A stretch of 64,000 nucleotides of DNA from assembly GCA_033032175.1 (NCBI GenBank), contig CM065313.1, positions 20,690,327-20,754,326 on the forward strand, given 5' to 3'. Origin of the DNA: Saturnia japonica. Its lineage: Eukaryota; Arthropoda; Insecta; Lepidoptera; Saturniidae. The notes under the pieces are model-generated. The model was not told the origin of the DNA. It searched no databases and saw only the letters and a program-made list of their open reading frames with translations. The position numbers and the translations under genes are program-made. This document shows positions 36,701 through 47,797 of this stretch, one piece after another (position 1 is the first letter of the stretch; every line of letters starts with the position of its first letter).

Positions 36701-36737
36701 TGGGCTAAATCAATATTCAGTATCGAATAAAATATAA

Positions 36738-36743
36738 TTTATT
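36738..36743 (-). terminator. polyadenylation signal of the small-peptide gene
   Basis: AATAAA on the - strand, 44 nt after the TGA stop at 36789-36787. Confidence 0.65.
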
Positions 36744-36786
36744 TAGTTAGTCATTTAAAGTGTTTTAATATATTACCAGAGTTAAT

Positions 36787-39106
36787 TCATGTGGAAGCTA
36801 TACTCCGCGGGGGAGGACATCGGCAGTTTCCATCTTCACACAACATCGGGTAAAGTTTATGGGTATAAGGATCAGGACATTCGAATGTGCAATCGGTGTG
36901 TTTAGTGCAATTTTCTGAAAAATATTCTCTATTTTAAGATATCTTTATAAATCAATATGTATAATACAAATGGCTCAGTTATACCCGGGACCACGTCTTG
37001 AAACGCTTTAGTTTTCGTTGAAGAAAACATATACAGCATCTTTAAAAGGGGTTACAGAAACTTCTTTGAATATTTCTCTCTACTTGGAGCAGTCCGACCG
37101 AATATCTTCACCCTACAGAAGATTGTAGACCTTAATTTGTGTAGTAGGATTTCCAGAGCTCCTTGGGGTAGGGCGTGTTAATACGTTACACTATTGATAC
37201 CTACAGTATGTCAAGCGCCCATAGTCTACGGTGACTGCTTAGCATCAGGCAGGCCGTATGCTTTTTTGCCATCTTTGTTGTTTCATCTTTCCGTCTGCTA
37301 CACTTGAGAGTTAAGTAGTCCAGTTATTCATTTATTGTTATTTTCCAAACACACCAACAACCTCATATTTACAGTTAAAAATAAGTAATTACTTAATATA
37401 AAATCATTGCTAAAGTAAAATCAATTTTTAGAAATAAGTGGTTATAATTATTAGTGAACTGCCCTTGCTTAAATAACACTAACACATGATTTTATATTCA
37501 ATTGCTTATTTTCTATCATAATGCGTCATTTATTTAGATATAGTCAGTACCTTTTTGTTTGTGAATATCTTTAAAGTGTTTACTGAAAGCACTTATGCGT
37601 TTTTTAGACGGACTAGATTATATGGTTACAGATTTGAGTTAGTAGCTATCATATAAATCAAACTTTAATGTAGCTGGAACCTGTAGCTTGGTTGAAAAAC
37701 GTTTGTAGCTTTGTGGTTTGTCAGTTTTTGAATTGCATAACTGATGTGTGATTGCTGCTTACCGGGACGGGTTATGACGGACATTCAGCCAAGAGAGAAC
37801 AACGGTTAGAGATCGCTTAATTAATTGTAAACTATTATAACCCCCTCCCTGACACATTAATAACTAATCAGATAGCACAAAAGAACAGTACTATCGGTAA
37901 ATTATGCATTATATTTGTATTTTTTTGAATATTCGTGAGTGTTGCAAGCTGAGAATTCAGCTGAAATTTTTTTTTCACATAAGTTAGTAGACGCTTGTCA
38001 TATTAAAATCTCTTCTTTCTTTTCAGTAATATTTTATTAAGTAAGTATGTACAAGTACAATAAAATGTACTTAAGTTAATTTAAGTGATTGTATAGCAAG
38101 TAATTGCTGACAAGCAAGTAATGAATTATAATTACATTGATATTTAAAATGTAAGCGTTTAAATCAAGTATGACTCTCACCGAACAGTAGACTAAAGTTC
38201 GAATCCATGCAATGAGACTAAGCATCCGGTGAAGGAAAACATCACGAAAAGACCATAGGATAGTGGTAGAGCTTTTTATAATGCCTGACTGTCTAGCTAC
38301 CACCCTCAAGTTGAAAATCTATCGCCAAGCCCCTATACGTATTCAGGAAGCTGCACTTGAGAGCCTGCCAAAACGTTATACCATTTTGGGCCTCTAACTA
38401 AACATTATGTAAGGCCATAACGCTAATCCCATAACGAATAAAAAAGACAAGGACTTCTATTTCCCTAGTTGTAATGTTTTTCTTATTTAATACTAACTGT
38501 CCCCGCGGCTTTGTTCACATTGTGAACAGAACAGAATGCCCGCGCGAATCTTGATTCCCCGCTCCCAGCCATTTTAAAGACAAAAATGCTTATTGTGGGT
38601 GTTCCTTAATATATAGATATATACTCTCGCTAATTTTTTTGTAGGTATTTTTAATGTCTATTATTATTTAATACACTAACTTGATATATCTCTTATGGTT
38701 TACTCAGCGTAAGCTATTTAAGCACCCGATCTGATTCACCATTACCAGTTTTTTATTATTTGTGGGGAAGTCTAATTTTTTGTCTAAAATAAAAGTAGCC
38801 TAAGTTACTCCCTATAAAATCAGCTATCTACCAGCGAAAGTGCCATCAAAATTGGTTCAACCGTTTTGGAGATTACCCGGAACAAACAGACGGACAGACA
38901 GCAATTTAAAAAATGGATGTTTTGTTATATATGTCGTATATACTTTATCATATGCATTTAGTAAAAAGCTGTTACTTTGACATTACAAAGAGATACTTTA
39001 ATTTTATTAATTGTATAGATAATTATTGTTAATACTAACGTATAAATATTTTTGCTTGAATCGTGTAGATAATAACAATTAGAAACAAAATAATACAGTG
39101 CTTCAT
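36787..39106 (-). CDS. secreted six-cysteine peptide with CSalphabeta (defensin-like) pattern, two exons
   Basis: Encodes a 64-residue precursor. Exon 1 is 39106-39040 and exon 2 is 36914-36787; the intron is GT-AG (GTTAGT donor, TTTTTCAG acceptor) and the phases fit, the split codon giving Gln23. Residues 1-18 (MKHCIILFLIVIIYTIQA) form a clear signal peptide. The mature part is short, acidic to neutral, with six cysteines at 25, 31, 35, 48, 53 and 55. The spacing C-x5-C-x3-C-x12-C-x4-C-x1-C contains the CxxxC and CxC pairs, with Gly51 before the last pair. This is the cysteine-stabilised alpha/beta pattern shared by insect defensins, drosomycin-like peptides and channel-binding peptides. A Pro-rich tail (CPPPRS) ends the chain. 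A TATA-like box upstream and AATAAA downstream fit a small expressed gene. I do not recognise an ortholog. The role (antimicrobial, signalling or other) is open, and a mis-assigned exon 1 is possible but unlikely. Confidence 0.75.
37055..37275 (-). repeat. dispersed repeat family C, copy 3
   Basis: Reverse orientation of the family: TTTCCAGAGCTCCTTGG, then CAAGCGCCCATAGTCTACGG and AGGCAGGCCGTATGC. Confidence 0.7.
38190..38300 (+). repeat. dispersed repeat family D piece
   Basis: TTCGAATCCATGCAATGAGA, then GTGAAGGAAAACATCACG; a shorter relative is at about 11569-11610. The GTTCGAATCC-like start resembles a pol III B box, so a SINE is possible. Confidence 0.5.
38497..39020 (+). repeat. dispersed repeat family B, long copy
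   Basis: Starts with CCCCGCGGCTTTGTTCAC (a head like those of many lepidopteran elements), contains AAAATTGGTTCAACCGTTTT and GACGGACAGACAGC, and ends TTAATTGTATAGATA. Confidence 0.8.
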
Positions 39107-39157
39107 TTTGCCGGAAAATAAGAATAGTGTATGTATTTGTGAACTATTTCAACTTCA

Positions 39158-39164
39158 TTTTATA
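39158..39164 (-). promoter_or_regulatory. TATA-like box of the small-peptide gene
   Basis: TATAAAA on the - strand, 52 nt upstream of the ATG at 39106. This leaves room for a transcription start 24-35 nt downstream and a short 5' UTR. Confidence 0.5.
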
Positions 39165-39801
39165 CTTAGAAATTTTAATTACACGCTTGATGATAAGCTT
39201 GTCTAATAATTTATTATGTAATCTTACAGGTTTATTTTAGATTAACTCAATATTATATTGATAAGGAACAATTATGTCCCCTATGAAAATATGTTCCGTA
39301 TTGAATTAAAATTACCTACTTGTTGTATTAGAATAGACATTTCAAACAAAAACAGAACAGAGCTCACAGGGGAGCCGAGCGAGGAATATATCAGTTCTCA
39401 AATTTGTCCAAGAAAATTTGTTATTAATTTTTTTTTATTTAGAACATCTAATATAAAAAAAAAAATTCAAATGGAACAATACATCAGCCTAAAGTTATAG
39501 AGTGTAAATCTATTAATAGTTTAGACCCAAAATCTCGTGGAACTAACTGTTCCTATAATTATTTGATTTATTTAATTGAGGAATTCTTTACTAAAATGTG
39601 TTTGTATATAGTTTATAAACAAAAATTAAGGATAATTTAGGTTCATCGAATGAAAGACAGCACATTTTTAATATGAAACCTCACTTTTAATTTTATATTT
39701 CTCCTTATTTTATGATATACAGGGCCGTCCGTTTTTTAACGTCGATTATAAAGCTGAAAATTAAAAAGGTAAAAAATAAATAATTATACGATATTTATTA
39801 A
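39165..39801. other. non-coding, upstream of the small-peptide gene
   Basis: AT-rich; possible upstream regulatory region of the peptide gene, but no motif I can name. Confidence 0.4.
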
Positions 39802-40068
39802 AAACCCCGTCGAACCCGAGAAGGGAATGCAGGTACACCAATGATATTACCAAAAAAAAAAAAAAAATTTATTATGATAATAAATATGTTACTGGGATTA
39901 AAAATTAACATATTTAGTTTTGGTTTCCCTATAATTAGCAAATTTTTAAAACGTGATAACACTGTCGCCAGCATCGGCACGGCGCGGCGCGGCGCGGCGG
40001 CGTGGCGCAATGATACGTTTGATCGTATGGCGGTAACCTGCGCTGCACCGCATGTATTGCAGCTTTCA
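39802..40068 (+). repeat. repeat family F, right (forward) copy
   Basis: Inverted partner of 36195-36435. It contains an A-run, AGCAAATTTTTAAAACGTGA and a GCGGCGC run expanded to CGGCGCGGCGCGGCGCGGCGG. Confidence 0.8.
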
Positions 40069-40284
40069 GTACATATGGTAAATAATATGATATTGTTATT
40101 ACATAATAACATCGTCACAGTTCACTTTCATATTTATTTACTCAAGAGGCAGCACTACTTTCTGGTATTATACCGCACTTGTCTATGCCTATGAACTTAT
40201 GCCTATACACATGCCATATGTATAAAATATTATGAGATTAACAATCTTTATCATCACAATCTTTTTTCATACAACTAAAGCAAC
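40069..40284. other. non-coding spacer
   Basis: Nothing recognised. Confidence 0.5.
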
Positions 40285-40515
40285 AAGCTTATGACCTGCC
40301 GCGTAAGTGGTTATTTTTACTCTACTGACACTTGTAACACCAGAGGTATCACTAACGCGTTGTTAGTAAAGTTGTAAACCCTACTCACTGCAGGAACACA
40401 ACATAAGGTCAATGGCTATGAGAGGGGAGGTCTGTAAGGTGGTGGTATTCCCCCAGTCGGACTGCCCCAAGTAGAGAAAAAACTCCAAAAAAATTTCTCT
40501 GTACCCTATTTTCTC
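40285..40515 (+). repeat. dispersed repeat family C, copy 4
   Basis: Decayed copy: ACACTTGTAACACCAGAGGT, ACTCACTGCAGGAACACAAC and GGACTGCCCCAAGTAGAGA remain. Confidence 0.65.
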
Positions 40516-42281
40516 TTTTTTTTATAATGTATACAACATTGTTTAAAAATATTAAACATGTAGGATTTTTATATGGTCATTGATTGATTTCACGCAAATA
40601 ATAGAACATAGAATTAAATTTCCCTGAGTCATAATGTATACGCGATAAACAATCTGTTTAGCTTATTATTTTTTTAAATATGATGTATTATCATTGTTAA
40701 ATATATTTTTGAATTACGCGCCTTTTAACGTCAACTCACACTTGACGTATTACAATTATGTTCGATCTCTCTGTTCTGTGACATCATAGCGTAAAGACTG
40801 TACATTATAATAAAGTGTTAAAACGGTGATTTATCATTTAATTTAGCGATTATATATAATATATAATTAATTTGGCATATAATTTGCTTTTTAGACTAGG
40901 AAAGAATGTCGAATAAAATGATACCTATAGGTGCTGATGTGAAGGATTGCTACACGAGGAACGTACGAGTGATCACAGAATGACAAAAGAGATAATTATT
41001 TTTTAGCAGATAGGTATACTATATAACTTTAGTTTAAGCCTATAATAGTGATTCCTAAAGTTGGGTTCCACAGAAAAGTCATCAGGGTTCCTTGAATCAG
41101 TTACAATTCTCATCATATGATTGAATTATTTTGGCTGTTAAATAATTCCGATGTTATTCATACATTGAGGAGATCCATAAAGTTAAATAAATTTGTTAGG
41201 TGTTCCGTGGCTTTCTATGTGTAAGAATCGTTAGCTTATAGGTGATAATTAACCTTCAAAAAGAACCGCAGTCATAATTGACGTCTGTCACTAATTCTCT
41301 GAGTTGCTACACCGAGAAATGGATTCGACCAGCCCGTGTTTCAATCATGCAGACCGTAAAAAGCTCATGAGCTCGGTTCCTTTATGGCAGATATAGGTGT
41401 GGCCGTGGTGCTAACATATCAAACCTTGCTCAGATCGTAGTACTCTTTGTGGAAGCCAGAGGTAACCAAAGCTTACAACTTTTGCGACCTTGACAATTTT
41501 GTTTAAATATATATAAGAACAGACCCGGAAGAAGGTCTTGCGAGATTTATTATTAATCAAGCAAACTTGATAAAATATAAGGAAGTCACACCAATATATC
41601 ATATAGAAAAATAATTTACGATGAACACTAGTTTAGCTTAGAGATTAAAATTAGAAAGCGGGATATCTTTAAATTTTATTTAACGCAAAAGAAGCCCAGA
41701 AAAACAGTGAAGTTTTTGGAAATAATGGTGCTGTATTTCTTGAATCTGTAAGTCATGGCTCTATCGCCACAGTATCAATACGTGGGTATAAATCAATAAC
41801 GGATTACACAGACAACACTATTTAAATCCGAATGCACGTCGCAAAACTCCGCGCATATTCGCGGATATCCGCGCGGCACACGGCCGACCGACCCTGCACA
41901 AATGAACGCATGATTTGATTTGAGCTCGCGGAGTGTTGCACGTCAAAAAACACAAACGGTTGGACCGATGAATTGCGGCCGATTGGACCGCATGGGGTTA
42001 ATGAAATGAACCGCTTTTAATCCGATGGAAAACGTTGTGGTTTAGTTGGCAACATTGTTTTCGTGAGACGTCAAAATTAAGGAGATTTTTTGTAGTTTTT
42101 TTTTAACATAATTGTTAAGATTAGCTGTTTTATTGGTAGTAAAAGATGTCTGATTGGGAATGGAAAAGGAGCTGAGTAACATAAGGAGGAGCAGCAGTAC
42201 GAGCTGGAAGAACACTGCGCTCGATTGTAAGAATGGGAAAATTCGTCATAGGGAATTATTTAATGATTAGCTAGTGTGTAC
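40516..42281. other. non-coding stretch with a GC-rich unique islet
   Basis: 41828-41990 is clearly less AT-rich, has the 12-bp palindrome GCGGATATCCGC (41861-41872) and further CCGCGC/GCGCGG symmetry, and is not repeated here. It could be a regulatory islet. No gene is seen. Confidence 0.45.
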
Positions 42282-42293
42282 AAACTACCTAAA

Positions 42294-42372
42294 CCCCAAG
42301 TCCGGTGAAGCTGTAAAAGCCGCAGCGGCTTTAGGGCCCCTAAGGCTAACAGTGTAGTCAAATCTAAAAAAA
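42294..42372 (+). mobile_element. 79-bp 3' end of the Jockey-clade LINE with target duplication
   Basis: The last bases of the same 3' UTR as in 48423-52492 and 60206-60725 (CCCCAAGTCCGGTGAAGCTG, then CTAAGGCTAACAGTGTAGTC, then poly-A). It is flanked by a 12-nt direct repeat AAACTACCTAAA (42282-42293 and 42373-42384; the poly-A makes the right boundary fuzzy). This is a complete but extremely 5'-truncated target-primed insertion. Confidence 0.88.
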
Positions 42373-42384
42373 AAACTACCTAAA

Positions 42385-43204
42385 CAAACTAATTGCAATG
42401 GTATTTGAAGACAGACGTAATGACGACACCAACCTCTTGCGATAGTGCCGGGTGTGTTTTTGTGTCCTTTTTCATAATTTACATTGTTTTTATCCTAAAA
42501 GACAATGAGTATTATAAAGCAACTCCTATGTTACGTTTAAATTCCATTATTTATTATTAATACAATATAAATTCACACCTATTCGATACGTTATGCTAAA
42601 ATCAAACTAATAGATGGAATGACGTGAACATATAATGACGGCTTACGATTCAAATTAACAGAGTATCATGCACGCGAAGCAATCAGCATCCTGTATACAG
42701 CTACCGTCTGTATTTCGATAGCCTCAATTAATAACATTGTAAAGATATATCACAAATCGGTTGAAGAGAATAAACCCATGCTTAGTGTCAAAATATTGGT
42801 TCGTCAACATAATTATAGAAAATGTTTTTCGTGAGGGATTGTCGTTATAATGCTCTGAGAATATTTATATTAAAGTATATAAAAAAAAGTTTATTTCTCA
42901 TTGCTCCATCAAAAATTTTCTCTTCAGCCACAAAATTAATGTACTTTATAAAAATTCCAACTTTCAGCAAAATTATGACTTACGAGAGATCATGGTACCT
43001 ATATAAATGTAGGATTAAGTTTCTGAACTAATATAAGATTTTATTTCTAAACGAAAAATTGATTCAACGAAGGTTCAGGTTATTCAATCTGTCAGAGTGC
43101 ACTCCGGAAGTCGATACGATACATTATTTAAGACGTAATAATTATTAAGACTTGCTTGTTGTAACTTTGCCATTGCTACTATGAAAAAACCTTTTGAATT
43201 TATC
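42385..43204. other. non-coding spacer
   Basis: AT-rich; no gene recognised. Confidence 0.55.
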
Positions 43205-43630
43205 ATAGTTTCTATTAACCCCGACGCAAAAAGAATGTTGATTTATTTTTATCGTGTGTATCAGTTTCTCTGTGGATCTGTGAGTAGCATCGTAGTTCAC
43301 AAATGGCTGAATCGATTTTGATATTGTTTTATTTTTTTGTTTGAAAGGTAACCTAATCGAGAGTGTTCTTAACTAGCTTTAAAGATTATCAGCTCCTTTC
43401 TAGTTCAAAATAGATATGAGTATGTTCAATAAGTCTGATTGAGTCGAGATTTAGTATTGTGTTAATTCATTGCCATTAAAAAAACCTTGACCTGATTCTG
43501 TAGCGTCATCTGGAATCTATAGGATACCTAACTTTTCACGAATTTACAGCAGAGATATTGTGTTTGGGCTCATTGAATAGTTTAATTGTGTCAGGGGTTT
43601 TATAAATTTTTAATTTACCTTGTTATAAAT
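43205..43630 (+). repeat. dispersed repeat family G, copy 2
   Basis: Starts CCCCGACGCAAAAAGAATG and shares the block order of 16635-17035 (CAAATGGCTGAATCGATTTT, then TTGACCTGATTCTG and CATCTGGAATCTATAG). Confidence 0.7.
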
Positions 43631-44387
43631 ACATTTAAAATAATTTACAGTTACTACGTTGTGTGTCTAGGTAGTTGATTATTTCGCACATTGATGTCAA
43701 CCGTTCAATTTGTATTTATCGGTTTGTTGCATTTAATATGAGCGTCGCAGATTAATTTGTCAGAACTGGATTGCAGAGGTTACGTCATATTCACATTACA
43801 GGTTATATTAACTCTTATTGTATTACCTATAAATGGACAGACTGTAAATTAACTGTCTGATGGTTGTATTAATTGTATTTATATCTTGCTAAATTTATTA
43901 GCAGATTATTAGAGTTCGAATAGATCTTGATTATAAGATGAGACGTGTAAACGCCTTTAAAGTGTTAGGATATTAAACACGACTAAAACTTTTTTTATAT
44001 TTTTGCTTTTTAATTGATTTTTACAGTTCGTATTTAAATATTATATAGCCTATGTCACTCACATAATTAAGAAGAATCTAACAACACCTCGTAAGCCAAA
44101 ATCTATGAAGCAGTTTAGACTACAGAGCGTGCTAAAGAAATAGACATTAATACATACATACGCTCGAAAAACATATCCCTTCTTTTTCGCAGTAGGGTAA
44201 AAACTTTGACGACACATTTCAAAGTGATTTTTGTTCTTTCTAGTTATTATGTGTCATTTAAGTAGTATTATGCTTTGATGTCTCATGTTGGGCTGGCATC
44301 AAAAAGTTCAACGAACGTTTTCATTGATTCGCTACTATTTAACTAATACCAGGTGGGACATACTTTAACATACGTAAAAATACTTCA
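43631..44387. other. non-coding spacer
   Basis: Nothing recognised. Confidence 0.5.
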
Positions 44388-44640
44388 AAAATCAAAATCA
44401 AATATAATTTATCAATTTAGGCCGTAATGAGATACATATGAACGTCAAAACCACCGGGTCGGAAAACAGTCCCGTCATCGAGAAGAACCGGCAAGAAACT
44501 TGATCGAGACATCACTATCATTGACATAATGATGATACACCCTTTTGACAGCAATTCCTTCTTGACATGATCCTTGTACTCATTAGCCAGCAAATCAGTA
44601 ATCTGATTCAGGATCTTATTTATAATGATGAATTGATACT
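44388..44640 (-). mobile_element. LINE family T, 3' UTR fragment
   Basis: Starts (on +) AAAAATCAAAATCAAATA, the reversed ATTTTGATTTT tail, followed by GAACGTCAAAACCACC, the GAGAAGAACCGG hairpin arm and AATCAGTAATCTGATTC. It matches the end of 8230-9003. Confidence 0.75.
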
Positions 44641-45129
44641 TAATTTGATAATAGCAGAAGGTAATTATATGTAATTAAGATGATATGTTGCCAAAATAAT
44701 GAAGAAAATGTAGAAGGGTTATTTGACATTTATATATAAGTTAAATATATAGAACATAACAATGTATAAGCAACATATACATTTAAATTAATAACAAAGT
44801 AGGTATATTATTTTATCATGAAGTAAGAAGCGTAGGTGTGTGGGGCCATAAAAACCGAGAGTTACGACCGTGCGTTGTCGCTCACGCGTTTTATGCTAAC
44901 AGCGTGTTTACATACCTGAGTTACGGGCAGCGATGTTTAAGGACTAAGCACATGACGGAAAATCAGCTCTAAGATATTTGATTGACAAAAGCGTTCCTTT
45001 GAGGAAATATATGGTAAATAAAAGATCCGTTTCTTAGATAATTCCATCTGAAAAAAGTTGTCACTTGTTTGATCTTTTTGGTACAAAAAGCGTTTGTTAT
45101 TAATGAATATATTAGACAAATAATTATAA
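44641..45129. other. non-coding spacer
   Basis: Nothing recognised. Confidence 0.5.
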
Positions 45130-45482
45130 CTCGCGTTCGCCCAATGGTCTAAATTCGATCAGTGACTTTTTAATCATATAGTATTTTCTGTTTGACATTT
45201 GCAATATAAACCTAAACAATTTATATTATATCACTTGCTGTAACTATCCATTGAGTGACAATGTCAATATTTTGTGGGGTCTAAGTTCAATGGCAATAGT
45301 CGGTTGAGGATTCGCAGTATTCATATATTTATTTTAATATATTAGTAACAGATATTATAGATAAATATTAGCTTTCGGCACTCCTTCTTCATATAAACTT
45401 TAACCATGCCAAATCTCAGTCTTCCTTGCACGCAATACGTTTAAAAATGGATAGAAAATTTTTGCTTTACGTATTAATATAA
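45130..45482 (-). mobile_element. non-autonomous Helitron, diverged copy
   Basis: Full-length relative of 26346-26700. The 3' CTRR-like end and hairpin (TCTAAATTCGATC) have decayed; the 5' ATATTAATACGTAAAGC is recognisable. Confidence 0.75.
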
Positions 45483-45759
45483 TGATGGAAAAATTAAGAA
45501 ACTTTGTCCCAATCAATTAGAATACCTCAACGAAGTATCCTCAGACAAATGTTGACATCTTCAAAGCGTACGACCCGCTATTATGATTACTATTTAATTC
45601 TTAATAAAATTAACATTACTTGTTTAATATATTTATTAATAACAAACTTTTTTTATTGTTGTTGAAAAACGAAACGTTAATCTGTTTCAGGCAGTAAGTA
45701 GTAGCAAAGAAACTTCGGATAATTTATTTCAATCAGCTCTAATTTACATATAACTATGC
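45483..45759. other. spacer with short repeat J
   Basis: TTAATCTGTTTCAGGC with its AT-rich lead at about 45640-45730 recurs at about 55845-55930. The nature is unknown. Confidence 0.4.
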
Positions 45760-46300
45760 CCGCAGCTGCGCTCGCGTTGACTTCAGAATACCATCGATCG
45801 TGTACACAAGTGAGTCCTGCTACCCCCGCTCCCGGTTATTTTATAAACAAAAAATCTTATTATTAGTGATCCTTAGAAGATAAACATAATCTACTCTGAC
45901 TGACTTTTTTTTAGGTCCTTTTAAGATCCACAATTATGTACCTACTACATTAATTTTATATATCTCTTGTGGTTTACTCAGTGCAAGCCATTTAAGCGCC
46001 TAAATTGATACAACATTAGCTGTTTTTTATTTACACCTTTCCTAATTACTTTTCTATAATAAAAGTAGCCTAAGTTACTCCTTATAACATCAGCTATCTA
46101 CCAGTAAAAGTCCTGTCAAAATTGGTCCAACCGTTTTGGAGATTACCTGGTACAAAGACAGACAGAAAAAAATAATTGTTTTTTTTTTCTTTTTCTATTA
46201 AGTACCTTAAATACATAAATTCCTATGCATTCAGTAAAAATCTGTTATTTGGACATTACAAACAGACACTTTAATTTTGTTTATTTGTATAGTTAAAGTA
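45760..46300 (+). repeat. dispersed repeat family B, long copy
   Basis: Head TATGCCCGCAGCTGCGCTCG, body AAAATTGGTCCAACCGTTTT, then ACAAAGACAGACAG, and end TTATTTGTATAGTT. The left boundary of the tandem duplication (46270) lies inside its 3' end. Confidence 0.8.
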
Positions 46301-46323
46301 TTAACTGGGGTATTAAATGAGAT

Positions 46324-46635
46324 ATGGATTCTGCTTCTAAAATTTTAGACATGTATACGAAGCTTTATGAAGCATCATCGAAAGTGAAACATTTTGTAAA
46401 GACAAAACAAACATCGCACGTCGCGTCCGCCATCTTACTCCTTAATTGGAATTCATTACCAGCACTTACTAAAACATATTATTTTGTCCAGACGTTAATA
46501 TATTTAAGGATTCAGTCCGTTAACTCACTGAGCGGTTTTAAAAACGCTGGACTTTTAAATCTCTGCTTTTGTAACCATGATTACCTATATCAAACCTTAT
46601 TAAGCGTTTCCTTATTTCAATTATGGCTATGTTGA
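46324..46635 (+). CDS. 103-codon open frame inside the duplicated unit, copy 1 (doubtful gene)
   Basis: Starts MDSASKILDMYTKLYEASSK, a helical, protein-like stretch, and then turns less convincing. The frame is also open in copy 2 (52741-53052), with only two amino-acid changes (His/Tyr and Ser/Cys). With so little divergence an open frame is weak evidence for selection. A donor-like GTAAAG falls after KVKHF, so the first 24 codons could alternatively be an exon. I recognise no family. Confidence 0.2.
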   Translation: MDSASKILDMYTKLYEASSKVKHFVKTKQTSHVASAILLLNWNSLPALTKTYYFVQTLIYLRIQSVNSLSGFKNAGLLNLCFCNHDYLYQTLLSVSLFQLWLC

Positions 46636-46703
46636 CATAATATAATAACTTAGCTAATTTTGGCTAAACAAAATTCTTATGTGTAAATATTTATTAATAG
46701 TAC

Positions 46704-46707
<4 letters not shown>

Positions 46708-46742
<35 letters not shown>
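46708..46742 (+). repeat. (AT)n microsatellite, copy 1 of the duplication
   Basis: About 33 nt of AT; the matching tract in copy 2 (53127-53149) is about 10 nt shorter. Confidence 0.9.
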
Positions 46743-46743
<1 letters not shown>

Positions 46744-47489
46744 CATACTAAATATTGTTGGTACCTATATATGTTATTATATTTACACACGTTCTCTCTA
46801 AGCATCTACGCAGATTGTGATAAGTTATACGTGAAAGTATGGGAAGTTGTAACCCGATAAAGTTATTTAAAAAAAAAGAAAAACGAATCCGATAATATAA
46901 AAATGTATAATTTACAATATAGAAGCCAGTTACACTCATGCGTTTATTTCAAGCTTTTTTATTGTCGTATGGAATCACAGCTTTAATAAATTTTACTTGA
47001 AACGCCTTATAATATTATTTTGAGTTCACTTTTTGTGAGTCATCGTTTGAGATATCTATTTAGTTCAATATTCGTAGATTCAAATAAAATAATCTGAATT
47101 TAAGACTGAAAATAATAACTAAATCAATCATATGAAATACAAAATAACAAATACAATTTTTTGCGTTTTCAAGCATTCATCCGATTACGATAAATCGTTG
47201 GCAGCCCTTCAGTGGTTTTATTTAGAACGGGAGCAAATTCGCTGGTAAAAACTAGCAATCAAAATTATATTTCCTCCACAGGATTGCAGTAATACAGAGA
47301 ATAACAAAGATGCCATGGAAAAGAGGTTTCCATCCAGAATGACATCTGGAGCCAAGAAAATAAATGTTTTTGATACAGGACCTTTATAATGACAGCATAA
47401 ACTGTAATACAATTATAATAACAACAGTGACTACTCGCAAAATACTGTCCATCATCAGGCATCATAATTGTTTATTTGTACCTACTTAT

Positions 47490-47600
47490 TACTCATTAGT
47501 GTAGTGGTCGTAAGCGCGACTGCTTCTGGTCCTGGATTCAATTCCCAAGTCGACCAAATAGTATTGGGTTTTTCTATGAAATTCTTAGTAGCTGCTCGAA
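47490..47600 (+). repeat. tRNA-derived SINE head with pol III boxes, copy 1
   Basis: TAGTGTAGTGG (47497-47507) fits the A box and GGATTCAATTCC (47534-47545) fits a slightly decayed B box (GGTTCRANTCC), 26 nt apart. It does not fold into a full tRNA. The duplicate is at about 53897-54007. Confidence 0.65.
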
Positions 47601-47797
47601 GTTTAGTTTTATGCTTGATTAATGGCAATAGGCTCACCCCCTATTACATGGGGCCTAAAAACATACCCGGCGAACTGTGGGAGTACATTGGTACACCTCT
47701 GCCTAACCTTTCAGGGGTACAGGCGTGATGATATGTTATAAATGCCTATCGAACGATTTAAAAGGTAACAGAAAAAATTGTATACAGAGAAATCATC

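Larger units (their letters stand above)
36915..39039. other. intron of the small-peptide gene, mostly repeats
   Basis: Contains a reversed family C copy (37055-37275), a family D piece (38190-38300) and a family B copy (38497-39020). Family B ends about 14 nt from the donor site. The remaining 37280-38190 shows nothing recognisable. Confidence 0.65.

Noticed and set aside
37328..37364. Alternative first exon for the peptide gene on the - strand (MRLLVCLE)
   Set aside because: No donor of the required phase; the only phase-1 GT would create a stop at the join. The 39106 exon fits in every respect.
39798..40194. Two overlapping frames of 106 and 117 codons on opposite strands
   Set aside because: They lie in repeat family F and its flank, are driven by the GCGGCGC run, and show no protein signature.
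47497..47570. Possible tRNA gene (A and B boxes)
   Set aside because: No acceptor stem or anticodon arm can be drawn; it fits a SINE head better.
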